From positions 1-20,391 of the IMG/VR virus record IMGVR_UViG_3300021594_000354: 20,391 bases of DNA; one strand, 5' to 3'. The notes under the pieces were generated by a model. The model made no database searches, was not told the DNA's origin, and saw only the letters and a list, made by a program, of their open reading frames with translations. A program made the position numbers and the translations under genes. This stretch comes from a virus. Below, one piece after another: positions 6,337 to 13,416 of the stretch (its first letter is position 1; each line of letters begins with the position of its first letter).

Positions 6337-6391
6337 GATATTGTCTGGCAAGTCGAGTAGATCCCGTCCAACCTATTTGCCAAACAATATC
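6337..6391. repeat. Inverted repeat, copy 2
   Basis: Arms GATATTGTCTGGCAA (6337-6351) and TTGCCAAACAATATC (6377-6391), loop 25 bases. The stretch 6365-6398 is identical to 8685-8718. Confidence 0.85.
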
Positions 6392-6433
6392 CTTAGCTGT
6401 TGCTGCGCACAGTAGAAGATGAGGTAACAGCAA

Positions 6434-6460
6434 TAAAAAACCCCCTGAAACCAGGGGGTT
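6434..6460 (-). terminator. Terminator of the gene at 6498-6731
   Basis: CCCCCTG / CAGGGGG stem, 4-base loop, followed on the minus strand by six U. Confidence 0.9.
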
Positions 6461-6497
6461 TTGACACTTACTAAACCATTAGAAAAAAAACCAAATG

Positions 6498-6731
6498 TTA
6501 CTTCTTTTTCACAGTAACGATTTCGAATAGGTTCTTATAGTTGTTATTTATAATTTCATCTTGGTACATCATAGCATCATCTAATGAAAGTTTGGACTTT
6601 GATATTTCCCAATTCTTCTTTGTTTTAGATGTCCATACTTCCCAATACTTTTTCGCATCGTCTAATTTGATACGAACGAAAACTTGTTTGGAGTGATCAA
6701 ACAATGCTTTTCTTTTTTCTGGTTCTACCAT
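6498..6731 (-). CDS. Small basic unknown protein
   Basis: 77 residues from ATG at 6729-6731 (MVEPEKRK...). The frame continues upstream only to a TTG inside the -7 box. It is rich in Lys and Trp: K-K-Y-W-E-V-W-T-S-K-T-K-K-N-W near residues 27-41, then a Leu-Asp-Asp-Ala helix and a VTVKKK tail. The Trp/Lys strand pattern could be a small nucleic-acid-binding fold, but I recognise no family. Monocistronic: own promoter and own terminator. Confidence 0.7.
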   Translation of the reverse strand: MVEPEKRKALFDHSKQVFVRIKLDDAKKYWEVWTSKTKKNWEISKSKLSLDDAMMYQDEIINNNYKNLFEIVTVKKK

Positions 6732-6752
6732 ACGTTTGTTTTTTTGGTTATG

Positions 6753-6782
6753 CAAAAGTAGTGAAATATATTAAATAAACAA
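6753..6782 (-). promoter_or_regulatory. Promoter of the gene at 6498-6731
   Basis: TTG-N19-TACTTTTG on the minus strand. No GTTAA lattice is visible behind it. Confidence 0.65.
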
Positions 6783-6863
6783 TAAAATATTTTAAATGTT
6801 TAATTTTAGGTAAAAAAAAACTAAACAAATCTTTTATCTAATTGATTACCATTGTCATACGAA

Positions 6864-6874
6864 TTGCCAAACAA
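6864..6874. repeat. Single right arm
   Basis: TTGCCAAACAA, preceded by GTCATACGAA at 6854. No left arm is present; the left side is an AT-rich stretch. Confidence 0.7.
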
Positions 6875-6917
6875 CTTGTGCGATCGGATTTCCCGCTGCG
6901 GGTTTTAGGTAATACAA

Positions 6918-6944
6918 ATAAAAAGGGACACCTTTCGGTGCCCC
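6918..6944 (-). terminator. Terminator of the ParB-like gene
   Basis: 8-bp stem GGGGCACC / GGTGTCCC (one G-U pair) with a GAAA loop on the minus strand, followed by a U-rich run. Confidence 0.85.
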
Positions 6945-6975
6945 TCTGTTCTTACTAACACTATTCACAACAAAC

Positions 6976-7761
6976 TTAAATCAAACGAAGATTCAACTTC
7001 TCATTTTCCCTACGGCGATAATTGTAAATGTCCTCAATCATCACAGAGTAAGCTCTCTTATCACCGCAAAGATGAATTGAACCCGGACGAAGTTTAACCT
7101 TATGGATAAATTCATCAAACTTAAATCCCTTCTTCTTCTCGGCAATAGTGAGAATTGCTCTCACAAAGTTTGACTTATTGTACCCCTTTTCAAAGTAAGG
7201 TTTAATTTCAAGAAGGTGATTTGCCCACTTCTCAGCGGTTTTCACACTTGCGATATTAAACTTACCTTTTTGGAATTGCTCCGTACTTGGATGCTTTGTT
7301 CCGCTATTTTGCAGAAGCATCATTCTTTCGGTAAGTGAGAACATTGGGTACTTATCACCAAACTCTTGGAGAATTTGGAAGTTCTCATTTCCCATTTCGG
7401 AGTAACCATGAATATAATCGTTCTTACGAACTTTCTTCTTCCACATATTATATTTGAGGAAGGCGTCAAAGATACCCTTTTTGGTGAGAGGAATTTCCTC
7501 ATCAATTACATAATACACACCAACACCCGCGAGTCTTGCTGCGGACAATCTATGTTGTCCATCGGCAGTCCAATGAACACCATTCTTATCTTTTCTTGTT
7601 ACAACAATAGGTTCAGTATAACGAAACCCATTGACCTTCATGTCATCAGCGATTTCACGAATTTGGTTTTGAGATTGAGAATCCGTGATTTCACGATTAA
7701 CTTTTACGAGTTGAAATCTATCAAGATTCGTTTCGTAGAGAATACTTTTATTCTTACTCAT
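6976..7761 (-). CDS. ParB-like (ParB/sulfiredoxin-fold) protein
   Basis: 261 residues from ATG at 7759-7761. Residues ~14-82 form a ParB N-terminal-like domain: a helix (Q-N-Q-I-R-E-I-A-D-D-M), P-I-V-V near 51-54, and the signature D-G-Q-H-R at 67-71 followed by L-S-A-A-R-L-A-G. In this fold the motif binds nucleotide, either as a CTP switch in ParB or in nuclease relatives. The rest is not a classic ParB helix-turn-helix region; it has many Lys-Lys pairs. Phages often carry such proteins. A segregation role is not implied, as no ParA or parS is visible. Monocistronic, with class I promoter and terminator. Confidence 0.85.
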   Translation of the reverse strand: MSKNKSILYETNLDRFQLVKVNREITDSQSQNQIREIADDMKVNGFRYTEPIVVTRKDKNGVHWTADGQHRLSAARLAGVGVYYVIDEEIPLTKKGIFDAFLKYNMWKKKVRKNDYIHGYSEMGNENFQILQEFGDKYPMFSLTERMMLLQNSGTKHPSTEQFQKGKFNIASVKTAEKWANHLLEIKPYFEKGYNKSNFVRAILTIAEKKKGFKFDEFIHKVKLRPGSIHLCGDKRAYSVMIEDIYNYRRRENEKLNLRLI

Positions 7762-7818
7762 AGTAAGTGATGTTCAGAACACCTGTCCCCGTGTTTGTTG
7801 TGAATTTGTTTACGAGTA

Positions 7819-7884
7819 CAAATATATAACATTAATAACTCCAATCCAAATTTATTTTTTTATATTCTGTTAAAATAATGTTAA
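7819..7884 (-). promoter_or_regulatory. Class I promoter of the ParB-like gene
   Basis: TTTG-N20-TATATTTG (core 7819-7850). GTTAA boxes at 7869 and 7880 are 11 bases apart, but sit about 10 bases further out than in the other class I promoters. Confidence 0.85.
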
Positions 7885-7943
7885 GGTAATACAAATGATA
7901 TCTTGATGACACCAGTCTGATCGCCTGGGCTGCCTGGGCAATG

Positions 7944-7996
7944 TTGTTTGGCAAATTGATCTACTCGAGATCTCCTCACTGTTAATTGCCAAACAA
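7944..7996. repeat. Inverted repeat, copy 3
   Basis: TTGTTTGGCAA (7944-7954) / TTGCCAAACAA (7986-7996), loop 31 bases. Directly beside it, 7893-7940 reads collagen-like on the minus strand (P-G-S-P-G-D-Q-T-G). Confidence 0.85.
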
Positions 7997-8033
7997 ATTT
8001 CGTAATCCGATGACGATCGTCAACATCTTGGAA

Positions 8034-8064
8034 ATAAAAAAGGGAGATACGAAATGTATCTCCC
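8034..8064 (-). terminator. Terminator of operon Q-P
   Basis: Perfect 9-bp stem GGGAGATAC / GTATCTCCC, 5-base loop, U-run on the minus strand. The gene-free gap 7762-8143 holds only the promoter, the repeat, this terminator and an AT-rich 3' untranslated stretch. Confidence 0.9.
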
Positions 8065-8143
8065 AAACAAAACACCAAACACAGATTATGAACAACTAAT
8101 AAAATATAGTTATATTATTTCAATAAATCAAGTGTACTATCAA

Positions 8144-8350
8144 TCAAATAGTTTTGAATGTACAATAATCTTCTAAACGATCTAATGAAATTCTACCATA
8201 GTTTGTTGAACTATAATAACCTTGAACGGAATACCTTTGTTTCCATTTGTTGAAGGACTCCATCATTTGTTTCTTTGATGGATATGTCCACTTGTCGAAC
8301 TCAATAGTAAAACCATCGGGTGACAATACTTGATACTTTTTATTTTTCAT
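8144..8350 (-). CDS. Small conserved-looking protein, second gene of operon Q-P
   Basis: 68 residues from ATG at 8348-8350 (MKNKKYQV...); the longer upstream frame is the overlap with the previous gene. Motifs: Y-Q-V-L-S-P-D-G-F near the start, a helix F-N-K-W-K-Q-R-Y, then Q-G-Y-Y-S-S and G-R-I-S-L-D-R-L-E-D-Y-C. This is a compact domain I associate with phage hypothetical proteins, without known function. It overlaps the gene at 8340-8549 by 11 bases, which suggests translational coupling. Confidence 0.75.
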   Translation of the reverse strand: MKNKKYQVLSPDGFTIEFDKWTYPSKKQMMESFNKWKQRYSVQGYYSSTNYGRISLDRLEDYCTFKTI

Positions 8351-8549
8351 CTTCTTGTGTTTTAATAATTGTTTGTGAATATTCAACCTCAATTCGTGTA
8401 TCCATATGTTGCATACCACTATATCGGTTTTGTCTATGAATTTCGACAACCGAATGTCCACCAAATGGTTTCCATCCTTCTTGAATAAATTCATTTACTT
8501 TTCTTGTCAGTTCTTCGGGAGAACGTGATGATACGATTTTGTATTCCAT
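8340..8549 (-). CDS. DUF1737-like protein
   Basis: 69 residues from ATG at 8547-8549. The pattern M-E-Y-K-I-V, then Glu-Glu-Leu ... V-N-E-F-I-Q-E-G-W-K-P-F-G-G (residues ~12-31) and a C-terminal Y-S-Q-T-I-I-K strand fits the DUF1737 family, a small domain of unknown function seen in phages and bacteria. First gene of a two-gene operon; its end overlaps the next start by 11 bases. Class I promoter upstream. Confidence 0.8.
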   Translation of the reverse strand: MEYKIVSSRSPEELTRKVNEFIQEGWKPFGGHSVVEIHRQNRYSGMQHMDTRIEVEYSQTIIKTQEDEK

Positions 8550-8567
8550 TGTTATTAATTTAGATTA

Positions 8568-8623
8568 CAAATATACAACGAATAAATTAATATTCCAAAT
8601 AATAATTGTTAAAAATTTGTGAA
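8568..8623 (-). promoter_or_regulatory. Class I promoter of operon Q-P
   Basis: TTTG-N20-TATATTTG (core 8568-8599); GTTAA at 8608 and GTGAA at 8619, 37 and 48 bases from the -7 box. Confidence 0.85.
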
Positions 8624-8663
8624 GGAAATCAATGGTTTCAGCCGATCTGATTCGGCGCCAATA

Positions 8664-8708
8664 TTGTTTGGCAAGTGAATATGGTCGTCCAACCTATTTG
8701 CCAAACAA
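8664..8708. repeat. Inverted repeat, copy 4
   Basis: TTGTTTGGCAA (8664-8674) / TTGCCAAACAA (8698-8708), loop 23 bases. The right half (8685-8718) is identical to copy 2. Confidence 0.85.
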
Positions 8709-8732
8709 TATCCTTAGCTCACGGTACCACTC

Positions 8733-8777
8733 GTACCCGAAGTACCCGAAGTACCCGAAGTACCCGAAGTACCCGAT
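8733..8777. repeat. Tandem 9-bp repeat encoding Gly-Thr-Ser on the minus strand
   Basis: GTACCCGAA repeated five times (the last copy differs in its final base). Read on the minus strand in one frame it gives (Thr-Ser-Gly)n, extended by differently spelled codons to V-S-stop. No start codon or gene context is visible. The gap 8550-8887 otherwise holds the promoter, inverted repeat, a single arm and a terminator. Confidence 0.9.
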
Positions 8778-8781
8778 CTGT

Positions 8782-8792
8782 TTGCCAAACAA
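8782..8792. repeat. Single right arm after the 9-bp repeat
   Basis: TTGCCAAACAA, a second right arm in the same gap as copy 4; it has no left partner of its own. Confidence 0.75.
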
Positions 8793-8836
8793 ATTACAAT
8801 CTGTTGCACATGCGTTGCAGCCAAATTGCACAAAAC

Positions 8837-8860
8837 AAAAAACCCCAGCAAGTGCTGGGG
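8837..8860 (-). terminator. Terminator of operon U-T-S-R
   Basis: CCCCAGC / GCTGGGG stem with 4-base loop, six U on the minus strand. Confidence 0.9.
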
Positions 8861-8887
8861 TAAATCAAAAACACTATGAAAACAAAA

Positions 8888-9586
8888 CTAACTTTCCAAC
8901 TCCAAAAGAGTTTTATATTCTTCTTCGGTAAGGTGTCGTGTATTTTCACTTCTTACTCCTTCCTTCTTCTTAATCAAAATACAATCACCTTGCCTAACAA
9001 TCTTTTCAATACAACCCTTTGGAATATCAGTTTGAATTGTCCAAGCAATTGCGTCAATTGCCGTGATTTTACTTCCATAATCATCTTCACTACTATACCA
9101 ACGATTTGTTGTTCTGTTATCGTTTGTTTCAAACACACTACGGGCGTCAATCCAAATCATATACTCTCTATCGGTTGAGGTGTCTTTACACTTTACATAA
9201 TAAACTGGTTGTGGTTTCCGCCAAGCGTTCTCAACTCCTTTACTCCAAACATCGCCATCTACTTTGTAAAGTTCATAAGTATCGTTGAACTCTTTTGTAA
9301 TCAACTCACCACTTTGAGTTACCCAAGTAGTTTGTTTCTTCAAAGTTTCCTTATCAATCAATTTAGGTTTGACTTCTTTAACCAATCTTTCCAATCCAAG
9401 ACAACCAACCGCCACTCGTCTCTGTTCTGTATTACGAAACAATGTGGCAATTTCTTTGAAGGTCATTGGAACAATATCGTTCCAAATATCTTCAATCTCT
9501 TTCATTGGACATTCGTTATATTTCAATTTCAAAAGGCGACAACCTTCGTTGTACGGAAATTCAATGTTGTTGATAATAATTTTCAT
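8888..9586 (-). CDS. Unknown protein, last gene of operon U-T-S-R
   Basis: 232 residues from ATG at 9584-9586. The N-terminus (M-K-I-I-I-N-N-I-E-F) is followed by a helical part with Cys residues and by Arg-Arg-Val-Ala-Val-Gly-Cys-Leu-Gly-Leu-Glu. The middle is a Trp/Tyr-rich strand region (V-Y-Y-V-K-C, Y-M-I-W-I-D-A-R). The C-terminal part has C-I-L-I-K-K-K and a final helix E-E-E-Y-K-T-L-L. Soluble; no motif I can assign. It lies 21 bases after the gene at 9608-10288. Confidence 0.75.
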   Translation of the reverse strand: MKIIINNIEFPYNEGCRLLKLKYNECPMKEIEDIWNDIVPMTFKEIATLFRNTEQRRVAVGCLGLERLVKEVKPKLIDKETLKKQTTWVTQSGELITKEFNDTYELYKVDGDVWSKGVENAWRKPQPVYYVKCKDTSTDREYMIWIDARSVFETNDNRTTNRWYSSEDDYGSKITAIDAIAWTIQTDIPKGCIEKIVRQGDCILIKKKEGVRSENTRHLTEEEYKTLLELES

Positions 9587-9607
9587 TTGTTTTGTTTTTA
9601 ATTGTTT

Positions 9608-10288
9608 TTAATCTTCGCTTGGTCTGTAAATAGTAAAACTGCGACTGACTTGAATTGTAATACCTTTCTTTGTGAACTCCATATCTGTTTCACTATTTTC
9701 CAAGTTAGTAGTCCAATTAAACCACTCACTCGCCTCGCCATTAGTATCTTCGTTTGTGAAAGTATGAGTGTCGGCTTCATATTCAAACTTTTTCAAAAGT
9801 TTATCAATGATATTAGCTTCATCATTGTTAATCACACAATCAATTTTGTAATTAACATTCTTCTCGCCATCACCGCCATTCATACTACCAATCTTTGATT
9901 GTAATACTTCCTTTTCTTCTTTACTCAAAACAACTTCAAAAGTATCAGTAAAGGTTTCACTAAACTCAGCCTGAGCGTCTTTGTGATAATCAAAGTCAGG
10001 TTCATCTTCATCATCATTAAATGTAATGATAACCTTACCAGCTTCACCCATATAGTAGCCATCACTATTCACATAGAACTCCACACGCTTAAACACTTCG
10101 TCCTCAAAGAAATTTTTAAGTTCTTCTGTTTTCTTATTACTAATCTTCTTTGCTTTACTATCGTAAAAATTAAATTCATAGTCGTTCATACTATCGCCAC
10201 CAGCGGAAAATTCCATTTCACACTCAGCGACTTTTGCTTCTTTCCAAAGCAACATTTCGGGGGTAAGTTTCAAGTTTTCAGTTTGCAT
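9608..10288 (-). CDS. Acidic unknown phage protein
   Basis: 226 residues from ATG at 10286-10288 (MQTENL...); this start overlaps the end of the previous gene by 11 bases and fits coupling better than the upstream ATG at 10339. Very acidic. Motifs: F-S-A-G-G-D-S-M near residue 27-34, F-Y-V-N-S-D-G-Y-Y-M-G-E-A-G-K-V near 71-86, then F-N-D-D-E-D-E-P. The Gly-Asp-Ser plus Tyr-Met-Gly-Glu arrangement recalls DUF6878-like proteins, but I hold that loosely. It ends T-I-Y-R-P-S-E-D. Confidence 0.75.
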   Translation of the reverse strand: MQTENLKLTPEMLLWKEAKVAECEMEFSAGGDSMNDYEFNFYDSKAKKISNKKTEELKNFFEDEVFKRVEFYVNSDGYYMGEAGKVIITFNDDEDEPDFDYHKDAQAEFSETFTDTFEVVLSKEEKEVLQSKIGSMNGGDGEKNVNYKIDCVINNDEANIIDKLLKKFEYEADTHTFTNEDTNGEASEWFNWTTNLENSETDMEFTKKGITIQVSRSFTIYRPSED

Positions 10289-10676
10289 GAATTTTGTTAT
10301 TAAGTTGTTGAACAATAAGTTTTCCTTCTTCGGTATCAAGTTCTTTTACTCCATTACACATCCAGGGTTGGACTTCCAAATGTTTCAAATAATCTTGTGG
10401 TGTTGGTACGAACTTCATACGAAAGTCCTCTGCGATATGTAACATCGCCACATCAACTACATCAACACTTTTGCCATCACTATTAGTGATATTGTAACCA
10501 AAAATTTTTGGTACAATAGTATAAGCGAACCAAGTGTTATGAGTAAGGAGCCGTGAACTATTATTGTTCATTGTCGCTTTTGGACTATCAATCAATTCGT
10601 GGATAGCGAGGTAATCTTCTACTTTACCACCCCAACGCTTGACCGAAGATTTTGAATGAATGAGAGGATTTGCCAT
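10278..10676 (-). CDS. DUF6915-like protein
   Basis: 132 residues from ATG at 10674-10676. Residues 1-100 follow the DUF6915 pattern: M-A-N-P-L near the start, S-S-V-K-R-W-G-G (10-17), E-D-Y-L-A-I-H (20-26), a Ser-Pro-Lys-Ala turn, K-I-F-G (57-60), N-S-D-G-K (65-69), and E-D-F ... P-T-P-Q-D-Y-L. The family is common in phages and has no known function. The usual Arg-His-Arg helix appears here as S-S-R-L-L-T-H-N. It overlaps the next gene by 11 bases and follows the gene at 10695-10958 by 18 bases. Confidence 0.8.
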   Translation of the reverse strand: MANPLIHSKSSVKRWGGKVEDYLAIHELIDSPKATMNNNSSRLLTHNTWFAYTIVPKIFGYNITNSDGKSVDVVDVAMLHIAEDFRMKFVPTPQDYLKHLEVQPWMCNGVKELDTEEGKLIVQQLNNKIHAN

Positions 10677-10694
10677 AGTGTTTTGTTTTGTTGG

Positions 10695-10958
10695 TTAATC
10701 CCAAACTCTTTCAATAGTTTGTGTAAATGGATTGTACTCAACTTGTTTTCCCATTGACCACTCACCTTTTTCAATTTTCAATGTTTGGTGTTCATTACTG
10801 AATGAGCCGTCAGGTTGTTCGTGTTTCAACAAACTATCTTTTGTTACAACCAGATCAGTAAATTCGGTTTCCGTTTCATCAATTTTGAAATCACCATACA
10901 AAGTGTGTTGATTTACTCCTTCACCTTTGAGGAGCGTGTGTTTCTTTTTTGCTTTCAT
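10695..10958 (-). CDS. Small conserved phage-type protein, first gene of operon
   Basis: 87 residues from ATG at 10956-10958. Two motif blocks: L-L-K-G-E-G-V-N-Q-H-T-L-Y-G (9-22) and a C-terminal M-G-K-Q-V-E-Y-N-P-F ... R-V-W-D. Between them lies L-K-H-E-Q-P-D-G-S-F. I recognise this combination as a recurrent hypothetical protein of phages and genomic islands, but no function is known to me. It heads U-T-S-R under a class I promoter. Confidence 0.8.
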   Translation of the reverse strand: MKAKKKHTLLKGEGVNQHTLYGDFKIDETETEFTDLVVTKDSLLKHEQPDGSFSNEHQTLKIEKGEWSMGKQVEYNPFTQTIERVWD

Positions 10959-10977
10959 TGTTTAATAATTTAGAATA

Positions 10978-11033
10978 CAAATATAAAGATAATAAATGAA
11001 TAAAACAAATTTATTTTGTTAAAATTTTGTGAA
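10978..11033 (-). promoter_or_regulatory. Class I promoter of operon U-T-S-R
   Basis: TTTG-N20-TATATTTG (core 10978-11009); GTTAA at 11018 and GTGAA at 11029. Confidence 0.85.
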
Positions 11034-11060
11034 GGAAGAAGACAGGTGTGGCCCAGTTTT

Positions 11061-11125
11061 GATATTGTCTGGCAACCCCTTCCACATCTGTCCCCCTGTC
11101 ATACGAATCTTTGCCAAACAATATC
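11061..11125. repeat. Inverted repeat, copy 5
   Basis: GATATTGTCTGGCAA (11061-11075) / TTGCCAAACAATATC (11111-11125), loop 35 bases with GTCATACGAA at 11098. A GC-rich stretch with the palindrome GCGCATGCGC follows. Confidence 0.85.
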
Positions 11126-11164
11126 GGCGCATGCGCGCGCTGCGATCGACAGCAACTTCAGAGC

Positions 11165-11194
11165 AAAAAAAAGCCCCTCGTAGAAACGAGAGGC
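11165..11194 (-). terminator. Terminator of the DUF932 gene
   Basis: GCCTCTCG / CGAGGGGC stem (one U-G pair), 6-base loop, eight U on the minus strand. Confidence 0.9.
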
Positions 11195-11232
11195 GTGGTT
11201 AAAAAGATTAACCTAAACCAACATCTTATGTC

Positions 11233-12081
11233 TTACACCAGTTGAGCCAAGTCATTAAAGATTTCAAGTTCTCTTTTACCATACACATTAAACATCTTCT
11301 CATCAGACCTATCATCTTTTGAAACCGAATGTGTAGTGTATTTTGTTACGCCACTAAACAATCCCCAAAGGTTCTCACCCTTTGTTCTCAATTCACCATT
11401 AAGGTCAATATAAAAGCGAGAGAGTTTGTTACGAGTAACGGTTGGAATAGCGTCCTCATTTTTCAAATCAATTTCTTTTTTGATATTGAAAAGTTTTCTA
11501 ATCACATTATCTTGAATAGCGTCATCAAATCTTGTTTCGCTAAACCTAACAATGTTATCAAATACATAACGTTCTTCAACCAATGCGTTATCCAATCTGC
11601 GACAAATTTCGTCAATCCTCACATTCATATTTTTGGTATGACGAACCTTTGTTTCCAATTCACGAAAAGCTGCGAAGAATTTATTTTGACAACTAATCGT
11701 AATGTTACTGGGTCCAAAAGCAAGTGAAGTTGAGCCGTCAAATGAATTAATGCCAGTCAAATATCCTTCAATCCTATCATTACCAAGAGTGAGGTTATTT
11801 GATTTAAGTTGAATGAATACGCGAGCACCTTCTTTGAAGTGTCCACCATTTTTAATCTCCAATCCACTACGTTGAGAAACTTTGTCAAGAAGTTCAATCA
11901 GCTCATAGTTCTGAAAAGGGAAATACTCATCACTACGAATAGACAAAGGAACATTCGTATCATCACGAATAATTGCTTTTTGTCCAGGAATTTCAATTCC
12001 GCTTTCAGTAACTACATTTTCTGTTCTTACTTTCCAATTAAGACCAGTTTTTTCCAACAGTTCAATAAGTTGTTCGTTCAT
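11233..12081 (-). CDS. DUF932 phage/plasmid-like protein
   Basis: 282 residues from ATG at 12079-12081 (MNEQLIEL...); the frame extends further upstream, but that part lies beyond the promoter's start point. Family motifs: Y-F-P-F-Q-N-Y-E-L near residue 53-61, I-N-S-F-D-G-S-T-S-L-A-F-G-P-S-N-I (110-126), C-Q-N-K-F-F-A-A (130-137), K-V-R-H-T-K-N-M, and a C-terminal N-L-W-G-L-F-S-G-V-T-K-Y-T-T-H. These define the DUF932 (TIGR03299) family found on phages and plasmids; its biochemical role is unknown. The length is typical of short members. Monocistronic with its own promoter and terminator. Confidence 0.9.
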   Translation of the reverse strand: MNEQLIELLEKTGLNWKVRTENVVTESGIEIPGQKAIIRDDTNVPLSIRSDEYFPFQNYELIELLDKVSQRSGLEIKNGGHFKEGARVFIQLKSNNLTLGNDRIEGYLTGINSFDGSTSLAFGPSNITISCQNKFFAAFRELETKVRHTKNMNVRIDEICRRLDNALVEERYVFDNIVRFSETRFDDAIQDNVIRKLFNIKKEIDLKNEDAIPTVTRNKLSRFYIDLNGELRTKGENLWGLFSGVTKYTTHSVSKDDRSDEKMFNVYGKRELEIFNDLAQLV

Positions 12082-12100
12082 ATAAATTTGATTTAGGATA

Positions 12101-12132
12101 CAAAGATATATCATTTATATTCCTTTTCCAAA
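12101..12132 (-). promoter_or_regulatory. Promoter of the DUF932 gene
   Basis: TTTG-N20-TATCTTTG on the minus strand. Unlike its neighbours, no GTTAA box lies behind it. Confidence 0.75.
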
Positions 12133-12176
12133 TTATTTTGAATCTTTTTTTCAGGATCTGCCGGCGTATCCCAATG

Positions 12177-12237
12177 TTGTTTGGCAAATGTAATACCTCG
12201 ACTCAAGAAAATTTGTTCCGAACCACTTGCCAAACAA
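12177..12237. repeat. Inverted repeat, copy 6
   Basis: TTGTTTGGCAA (12177-12187) / TTGCCAAACAA (12227-12237), loop 39 bases. The gap 12082-12409 holds this repeat, the direct repeat at 12249-12295, another arm at 12310, the promoter and a terminator; I see no gene in it. Confidence 0.85.
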
Positions 12238-12248
12238 TATCAAGCCAG

Positions 12249-12295
12249 AGCAGCGCTTCTGGTGCAACTGGCACTTCTGAAGCAGCGCTTCTGGT
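12249..12295. repeat. 15-bp direct repeat with collagen-like coding look
   Basis: AGCAGCGCTTCTGGT at 12249-12263 and 12281-12295. On the plus strand the stretch reads S-S-A-S-G-A-T-G-T-S-E, but no gene context supports translation. Confidence 0.8.
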
Positions 12296-12309
12296 AGATG
12301 TAGTACATC

Positions 12310-12320
12310 TTGCCAGACAA
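12310..12320. repeat. Single right arm
   Basis: TTGCCAGACAA, the second right arm in this gap. Confidence 0.7.
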
Positions 12321-12357
12321 GATCGAGAGCTTTGCGCTAAACTGTATCCTGAACAGC

Positions 12358-12385
12358 AAAAAAAATCCCCGACTTTCGCCGAGGA
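12358..12385 (-). terminator. Terminator of operon X-W
   Basis: TCCTCGGC / GTCGGGGA stem with G-U pairs and GAAA loop on the minus strand, then eight U. Confidence 0.9.
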
Positions 12386-12409
12386 CCTTTCTAAACTAAA
12401 ACACAGAAC

Positions 12410-12985
12410 CTACACTTTCTCCATTTCATTCTTCATGTAATACTCCACCATACCTTTCGCTTCACCCATACAATCTTCTTCACCATAATAACCCCAACAA
12501 CTATCCAATTCCTTTTTGTGTTCGTGTCCGTGGTCACATTCACTTACTTCATATACTTTGTAACCATAAACGTCACCCGTAAGGTATTGGTCATACGTTT
12601 CAACTTCACCTTTAAGGTATTGTTCAATTTTACTTTCATCAATCCCATCTTTCTTCACTTTGTCTTTTGATACAAAGATCCAACCAACTTGTCCACTATC
12701 CCAACGACAACTAAAACCCGTTGTGTTCATTGTAATACCCGAGTGGTCATAAAGATACAAAGGTAAGATAGTGTGTACATTTTCTTGTTTAATAATTTCT
12801 TCTTTCATTTCCTCCCACCCGTCGTAATTGCCAGAACAATAGTCGTGTTTATCACCCAGATCATATCTTCGATGAAAACATACCATTGTACCCAAGTTAT
12901 CCCATTCCCGAGGACTTTCAGGACTTTGGTCAGGGTAAATTTCAATAAGATACTTTCCGATTCTTTCAGTGTTTACTGTTTCCAT
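12410..12985 (-). CDS. Conserved phage protein of unknown function
   Basis: 191 residues from ATG at 12983-12985. Motifs in order: N-L-G-T-M-V-C-F-H-R-R-Y-D-L-G-D (30-45), L-P-L-Y-L-Y-D-H-S-G-I-T (74-85), W-D-S-G-Q-V-G-W-I-F-V-S (94-105), Y-D-Q-Y-L-T-G-D-V-Y-G-Y (131-142), and D-S-C-W-G-Y-Y-G near residue 163. This is a distinctive family that recurs in phages of many hosts and in some bacterial genomes, with no function known to me. The clustered His, Asp and Cys residues would suit metal binding (inference). It follows the gene at 12997-13200 by 11 bases. Confidence 0.85.
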   Translation of the reverse strand: METVNTERIGKYLIEIYPDQSPESPREWDNLGTMVCFHRRYDLGDKHDYCSGNYDGWEEMKEEIIKQENVHTILPLYLYDHSGITMNTTGFSCRWDSGQVGWIFVSKDKVKKDGIDESKIEQYLKGEVETYDQYLTGDVYGYKVYEVSECDHGHEHKKELDSCWGYYGEEDCMGEAKGMVEYYMKNEMEKV

Positions 12986-12996
12986 TGTGTTTAGTA

Positions 12997-13200
12997 TTAG
13001 TAGTTAAAAATAAGGTCAGATACCATTCTTTGTACATTCGGTACGGTTACACAAAGATTATCCCTTGTATTACCCCATTGTTCCCATTCACCTTGTTTGT
13101 CAATACAGAACATTGTTTTGGTACCATCAGTCAATTTGAAGTACCCCTTAATTTCTTTACCAATTTTGGTAAGTTTCGTTGTTTTTACTTTTGTTGTCAT
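12997..13200 (-). CDS. Small basic unknown protein
   Basis: 67 residues from ATG at 13198-13200. The N-terminus is rich in Thr/Lys (MTTKVKTTKLTKIGK), followed by a strand-like part F-K-L-T-D-G-T-K-T-M-F-C-I-D and W-E-Q-W-G-N. It looks like a small all-beta domain. Not recognised. First gene of a two-gene operon under the class I promoter at 13220-13264. Confidence 0.7.
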   Translation of the reverse strand: MTTKVKTTKLTKIGKEIKGYFKLTDGTKTMFCIDKQGEWEQWGNTRDNLCVTVPNVQRMVSDLIFNY

Positions 13201-13219
13201 GTGTTTAAAATTTAGAATT

Positions 13220-13264
13220 CAAATATACAACTAATAAAATGATATTCCAAAAAATAATTGTTAA
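13220..13264 (-). promoter_or_regulatory. Class I promoter of operon X-W
   Basis: TTTG-N20-TATATTTG (core 13220-13251); one GTTAA box at 13260, 37 bases from the -7 box. Confidence 0.85.
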
Positions 13265-13308
13265 GATTATCATAATACATCCAAGATCCCTGAAGACGCC
13301 AGATAATA

Positions 13309-13364
13309 TTGTTTGGCAATTCACACCAAGACATCTTGAGTCTCGATCTACATTTGCCAAACAA
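13309..13364. repeat. Inverted repeat, copy 7
   Basis: TTGTTTGGCAA (13309-13319) / TTGCCAAACAA (13354-13364), loop 34 bases with an inner CAAGA/TCTTG pair. From 13354 to 13411 the sequence is identical to 19411-19468. Confidence 0.9.
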
Positions 13365-13416
13365 GATTCAACATCCGGAGAACCTGATGTCCCACTCGTA
13401 CCCGAAGTACCCGAAA

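Noticed and set aside
6885-6905. CCCGC-T-GCGGG hairpin followed by TTTT as a plus-strand terminator
   Set aside because: A one-base loop cannot fold this way and only four T follow; no plus-strand gene precedes it.
8632-8931. Plus-strand frames over the 9-bp tandem repeat (Tyr-Pro-Lys and Arg-Ser-Thr repeats)
   Set aside because: Repeat translation on the non-coding strand; they run through a terminator hairpin.
11010-11100. Short minus-strand frame starting M-T-G-G-Q-M in the loop of copy 5
   Set aside because: It resembles the T7 gene 10 leader by chance; 27 codons, crosses the repeat arm, no promoter.
12138-12440. Plus-strand 100-codon frame with S-S-A-S-G-A-T-G-T-S
   Set aside because: It crosses an inverted repeat, a terminator and the end of the gene at 12410; no promoter on that strand.
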